From Litorimonas sp039975855 (GTDB taxonomy: Bacteria > Pseudomonadota > Alphaproteobacteria > Caulobacterales > Maricaulaceae): DNA of 64,000 nt. The notes beneath the pieces were generated by a model. It ran no database searches. It had not been told where the DNA came from and saw nothing but the letters and a program-made list of their open reading frames with translations. Each line of letters begins with the position of its first letter. The first letter of the stretch is position 1. The position numbers and the translations under genes are program-made. The stretch spans positions 434,001 through 498,000 of the forward strand of contig JBDWGH010000004.1 of the NCBI GenBank assembly GCA_039975855.1, written 5' to 3'. Shown here one piece after another: positions 60,987-64,000 of the stretch.

Positions 60987-62501
60987 ATGAATAAAATAAT
61001 CTTAGGAATTGGCGGAACCGTATGTGTGATAGGCGGGCTAAGTTACGCAGCCGCCTCGCAAACAACTCCGAACACGACTGCACTCGCTGCGTGGTCTCAA
61101 TATATTGATACTGATGGGATTGCGGGCCGTTTTATTTTGGACGGTGTTGATAAGGCATGTTCAGATTTTAAATTCAAAGACACCGATAGTACAAACACTG
61201 TAGCTGCAACCCAGCGTAACAACCCCTCCAAAAATGGGAACACCAATGATGTTGATACAGACTTGGCGGCACTTTTTCCTGTTACTGTCTGCCAAGGCAC
61301 GCTTGGAAAGACGTGGGAAACAGTTGAGATTGTCGACTCAAAAAACAATCCCATCCAAGTGAATAGTTCTGGCAAGGACGAAAACGGGAACTTCATTCCC
61401 GTTGCGCTGACACTACCGGGCCCTGCTTCAGTTGGTAAGCAACATGTTGATGAAACGCTTTTAGTCACATTGGGTGATTCCGGATGCCAGTATACGAACA
61501 CAAGCGATCCTAGAAATCGGTGTGACCTAACGGATTGGACATTTCATGATTCAGCCAATCATGCAGCGGGTCAAAAACCAGATGCGATTTTGCATGTCGG
61601 AGATTATCGATACCATAAACAGTATTCGTCGGATAGTTGGGCGAATTGGCAAATAGACTTTTTTCGACCCGGACAAAAATTACTAGTGAGCGCACCTCTT
61701 ATATTCGTTCGAGGAAACCATGAAAATTGTGAGGGGGATTATTACAGCTCAAATACGATTTATTCAGGCATTGGATTTAATTACTTCCTGCAAGCCAATG
61801 CGACGTCCGATACGAACCAGTGCTCTGCTCATTTCCGAAAAGCGAATTGGACAGCAACATTTCCAACCAAAACAGACTCTAACGGGACGGACATTCCCGG
61901 CCACGAAATTATCATCATCGACACCGCCCCTGACAAACAAGATGCAAGTATAAAGTTAGACTGGGCGTTTTTAAGCGCGATGAAAGCCTCTTCCGGAAAA
62001 TCAGCTTGGTGGGCGACGCACAAGCCGCCGGTTAGTTTAGAAAAATATACACAGGGTGGGAGGATGCACCAAGATGACGATAAGACCCGCGAAAAACTAG
62101 TGGACGCGCTGGGAAATACAACAGCTCCTTGTTCTTCGTCCCTCACCACCAAAGGATGCGCACCTTCCTTATTTTTGGCAGGGCACGAACATTTCTACCA
62201 ATATATCGACTTCGCAACTGAAGATATGATGGATATTGCAATTGTCGGAAATGGGGGTGTTCAGAAACATACAAAGGCTAATCTAAGTTCATCTAAGTGT
62301 ACCTACTTCAATTTTAAACCACCATTTACGCAGCCATCCACTCAGGCAGCGACGGTGGAATCGTCGTCAGCGCATGGGTATACTGTATGGCATCGAACCG
62401 CAGATTCAGTGAAGGCTGGTGGTGTCGGTTGGACAAAAGACCCAATCTTTATGGGAGGATCAAATATACCCCCCGGAAGCAATCAAGGGTGCGATCTATA
62501 G
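60987..62501 (+). CDS. secreted metallophosphoesterase
   Basis: 504 residues. Signal peptide KIILGIGGTVCVIGGLSYAA. The binuclear-metal motifs are in order: GDSGCQY, HVGDYRY, FVRGNHENC, WATHKPP and LAGHEHFYQY. This is the calcineurin-like phosphatase fold, closest to purple-acid-phosphatase-like enzymes. Several cysteines (for example NHENC, NRCDL) suggest disulfides in an extracytoplasmic protein. The substrate is unknown. It is convergent with the cytochrome gene. Confidence 0.88.
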   Translation: MNKIILGIGGTVCVIGGLSYAAASQTTPNTTALAAWSQYIDTDGIAGRFILDGVDKACSDFKFKDTDSTNTVAATQRNNPSKNGNTNDVDTDLAALFPVTVCQGTLGKTWETVEIVDSKNNPIQVNSSGKDENGNFIPVALTLPGPASVGKQHVDETLLVTLGDSGCQYTNTSDPRNRCDLTDWTFHDSANHAAGQKPDAILHVGDYRYHKQYSSDSWANWQIDFFRPGQKLLVSAPLIFVRGNHENCEGDYYSSNTIYSGIGFNYFLQANATSDTNQCSAHFRKANWTATFPTKTDSNGTDIPGHEIIIIDTAPDKQDASIKLDWAFLSAMKASSGKSAWWATHKPPVSLEKYTQGGRMHQDDDKTREKLVDALGNTTAPCSSSLTTKGCAPSLFLAGHEHFYQYIDFATEDMMDIAIVGNGGVQKHTKANLSSSKCTYFNFKPPFTQPSTQAATVESSSAHGYTVWHRTADSVKAGGVGWTKDPIFMGGSNIPPGSNQGCDL

Positions 62502-62617
62502 CTTTGATCAACAGAAGTTGTTTCCAGTGTTAGCTAAACTAGGCGTTATGGCCTCGCGGTGGAACGCGTTAAATATCGCCTTTTGAAAAATAATCATTCA
62601 GCTAGCACTTAGGTTGA

Positions 62618-64000
62618 TCAAAGTGTTTTTAGATACTCAATCAAAGCCATACGTTCTTCTTCACTTAAGTTGATCATTTTTTCATGCCCCGTGTTTTTAT
62701 TGCCCGAAAGTGATGTATCTATTTTTGTGGTATGGACCCCAGCTTCATCCTTGAAACCCACATTCACGGCATCAAAATTAGTGCTGCCAACGTTAAAAGC
62801 CGTAGGCCGGCAATGGACAAACCGACATGAGCCATCCGCCTCTGCTGGTGGAGATAGAAGGTCATAAAGCGTTGGAATCGACCCATTGTGTAAGTACGGC
62901 GCGGAAGCCCAAATACCTGTAAGAGGTCGCGCGCGATAAGCATCCGCAGAATAAGTTAAAAGCAGTGGGTCATCAGAGGGTTCATTCGCGTCTGGCATAC
63001 GAATAATTTCCGTATTCGCGCATTCATCGTCGCGTCCAACCGCTTTGGTTTCATAACCTCCGCTGATATGTTCCCCAACATAGGTACTGCCGCTCTTAGT
63101 GCTCTTTAGCCAACGACCGCGCGCCAATTTTCCGAACCCACTAGCCGCTTCGGTCAACGATCCAAGGCCAATCTCACCTTGACAAGTTACAGGCTGAAAT
63201 GAGCCCGCAATGGAACCCGCCACAACCTCTCTTAATAGAGTAACCTTATCTTCCCGGGCTCCGATGGTCTTCTCTGGATCACGCTTGAAGGACTGTCCGG
63301 CAAGGGGACCAGAAAAAGCGCCGGTCCGAATACCCGCTTTTGCTGTGTTGGGGTCAGTTCCAATTTCCTCTGAAGCGACCATTGTAAACTTCAAGTCACA
63401 GGTATTTTTATCCTTATAATATTTATCTCTAAAGTCTTGGTCAGGCACTGAATGACAACTGGCGCAATTTTTGCGACCTTCATAAGCCCCGGTTCCCTGA
63501 TAAATATGTTTACCCGTCTCAGCCTTGACGGTGTCGATTGGGGGCAAAGCCCCCATTGCGGCCGCATCTTCCCATTTTGGCGATTTCAGAGCCTTTATCC
63601 AATGGTCAAAGAGCTGCAAATTACGACGTTTCACAGTCGAGCAATATCCAGGTAAATGACTATTTTCGGTTACATCAACATCGCCAAACACGCCAAGTAC
63701 CTGTCCTGTATTCCGGCCCAGCACTCCACCTTGAGAAACGTTATTCGCGCTGCCATTCCATTGTACGCGTCCCATGAAAGGCGTGTCCCATAAAACCGGA
63801 TAACTTACTGGTGCATCCGGTACGCGCACATTACCAAAATCACCAAAACCTTCGAAGAAGGCATGATGTCCAGCTGGGGCATCCAGGTCCTCATCTGGCG
63901 GGGCTAGCTTATCTTGATTTAAGTCTCGGCCTAAGACCTGATTAAAAATCACGCCAAAAGCGTCCACCCGACCGTGCCCATGAGGGTTGTCTTCCGGGAT
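62618..64000 (-). CDS. di-haem peroxidase-like cytochrome c, C-terminal part (runs off window)
   Basis: At least 460 residues, with the frame open at the right edge, so the start is outside. A GHGRVDAFGVIFN segment lies near the visible N-terminus, one CASCH haem motif (in GRKNCASCHSVPD) follows at about residue 180, and the C-terminus has the ASAPYLHNGSIPTLYDLLSP signature of cytochrome-c-peroxidase/MauG-like proteins. A second haem motif may lie in the missing part. It is probably periplasmic and acts in electron transfer or oxidation. It is convergent with the metallophosphoesterase. Confidence 0.85.
   Translation of the reverse strand: MPEDNPHGHGRVDAFGVIFNQVLGRDLNQDKLAPPDEDLDAPAGHHAFFEGFGDFGNVRVPDAPVSYPVLWDTPFMGRVQWNGSANNVSQGGVLGRNTGQVLGVFGDVDVTENSHLPGYCSTVKRRNLQLFDHWIKALKSPKWEDAAAMGALPPIDTVKAETGKHIYQGTGAYEGRKNCASCHSVPDQDFRDKYYKDKNTCDLKFTMVASEEIGTDPNTAKAGIRTGAFSGPLAGQSFKRDPEKTIGAREDKVTLLREVVAGSIAGSFQPVTCQGEIGLGSLTEAASGFGKLARGRWLKSTKSGSTYVGEHISGGYETKAVGRDDECANTEIIRMPDANEPSDDPLLLTYSADAYRARPLTGIWASAPYLHNGSIPTLYDLLSPPAEADGSCRFVHCRPTAFNVGSTNFDAVNVGFKDEAGVHTTKIDTSLSGNKNTGHEKMINLSEEERMALIEYLKTL

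Overview
The window reads as a chromosome segment of a marine alphaproteobacterium, most likely in or near the Hyphomonadaceae/Maricaulales group. The evidence is an UrcA-family secreted protein, an ELM1-family protein next to greA, the lptC-lptA-lptB order, two very large TonB-dependent receptors, and carA and carB on the same strand but not adjacent. No tRNA, rRNA, CRISPR array, prophage or insertion sequence was found. The taxonomic placement is inferred from gene content only.

Positions 1-25,900 are mostly housekeeping genes in short, often translationally coupled units: a partial PAS-domain sensor, a candidate small RNA, trxB-LysR, a ThuA-like lipoprotein convergent with an esterase, greA-ELM1, urcA, carB, a four-gene plus-strand block (M48 protease, membrane protein, SDR, membrane protein), carA, yqeY, an aminotransferase, an EamA transporter, a Pro-Glu-rich membrane protein, an FMN-dependent glutamate synthase-like protein, lptC/lptA/lptB, ribonuclease D and ada. 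The LptC protein is about twice the usual size and ends in an LptA-like domain that closely resembles the LptA encoded next to it.

Positions 25,855-33,090 hold a minus-strand type II secretion operon in the order gspE-F-G-H-I-J-K-L-M, with no gspC or gspD in the window. It is followed by a plus-strand ABC ATPase and a fused ABC permease/M1 peptidase (33,274-37,881), then efp, a small membrane protein and an inositol monophosphatase. A TTATCG-N5-CGATAA palindrome upstream of the ABC operon also occurs upstream of urcA, 27 kb away. A structured non-coding stretch of about 0.5 kb lies at 40,336-40,869.

Positions 41,256-59,951 form an alginate/uronate utilisation locus: kdgK and a KDPG/KDG aldolase with a divergent IclR regulator, an FAH-fold hydratase, an MFS transporter, a PL17 oligoalginate lyase, a PL6 alginate lyase, a FadR-type GntR regulator, two TonB-dependent receptors and a beta-hydroxyacid dehydrogenase that could reduce DEH to KDG. 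The model is: receptors import oligomers, the lipoprotein lyases PL6 and PL17 reduce them to unsaturated monomers, the MFS protein carries monomers into the cytoplasm, and reductase, KdgK and aldolase yield pyruvate and glyceraldehyde-3-phosphate. Repeated ATTGGT/ACCAAT palindromes precede both receptors and PL6. In front of the two receptors they sit at almost the same distance from the start codon, which suggests one GntR regulon. Two tandem TTCC/GGAA palindromes between eda and iclR suggest a second, IclR-controlled unit. The window ends with a small membrane protein, a secreted metallophosphoesterase and a partial di-haem-peroxidase-like cytochrome c.
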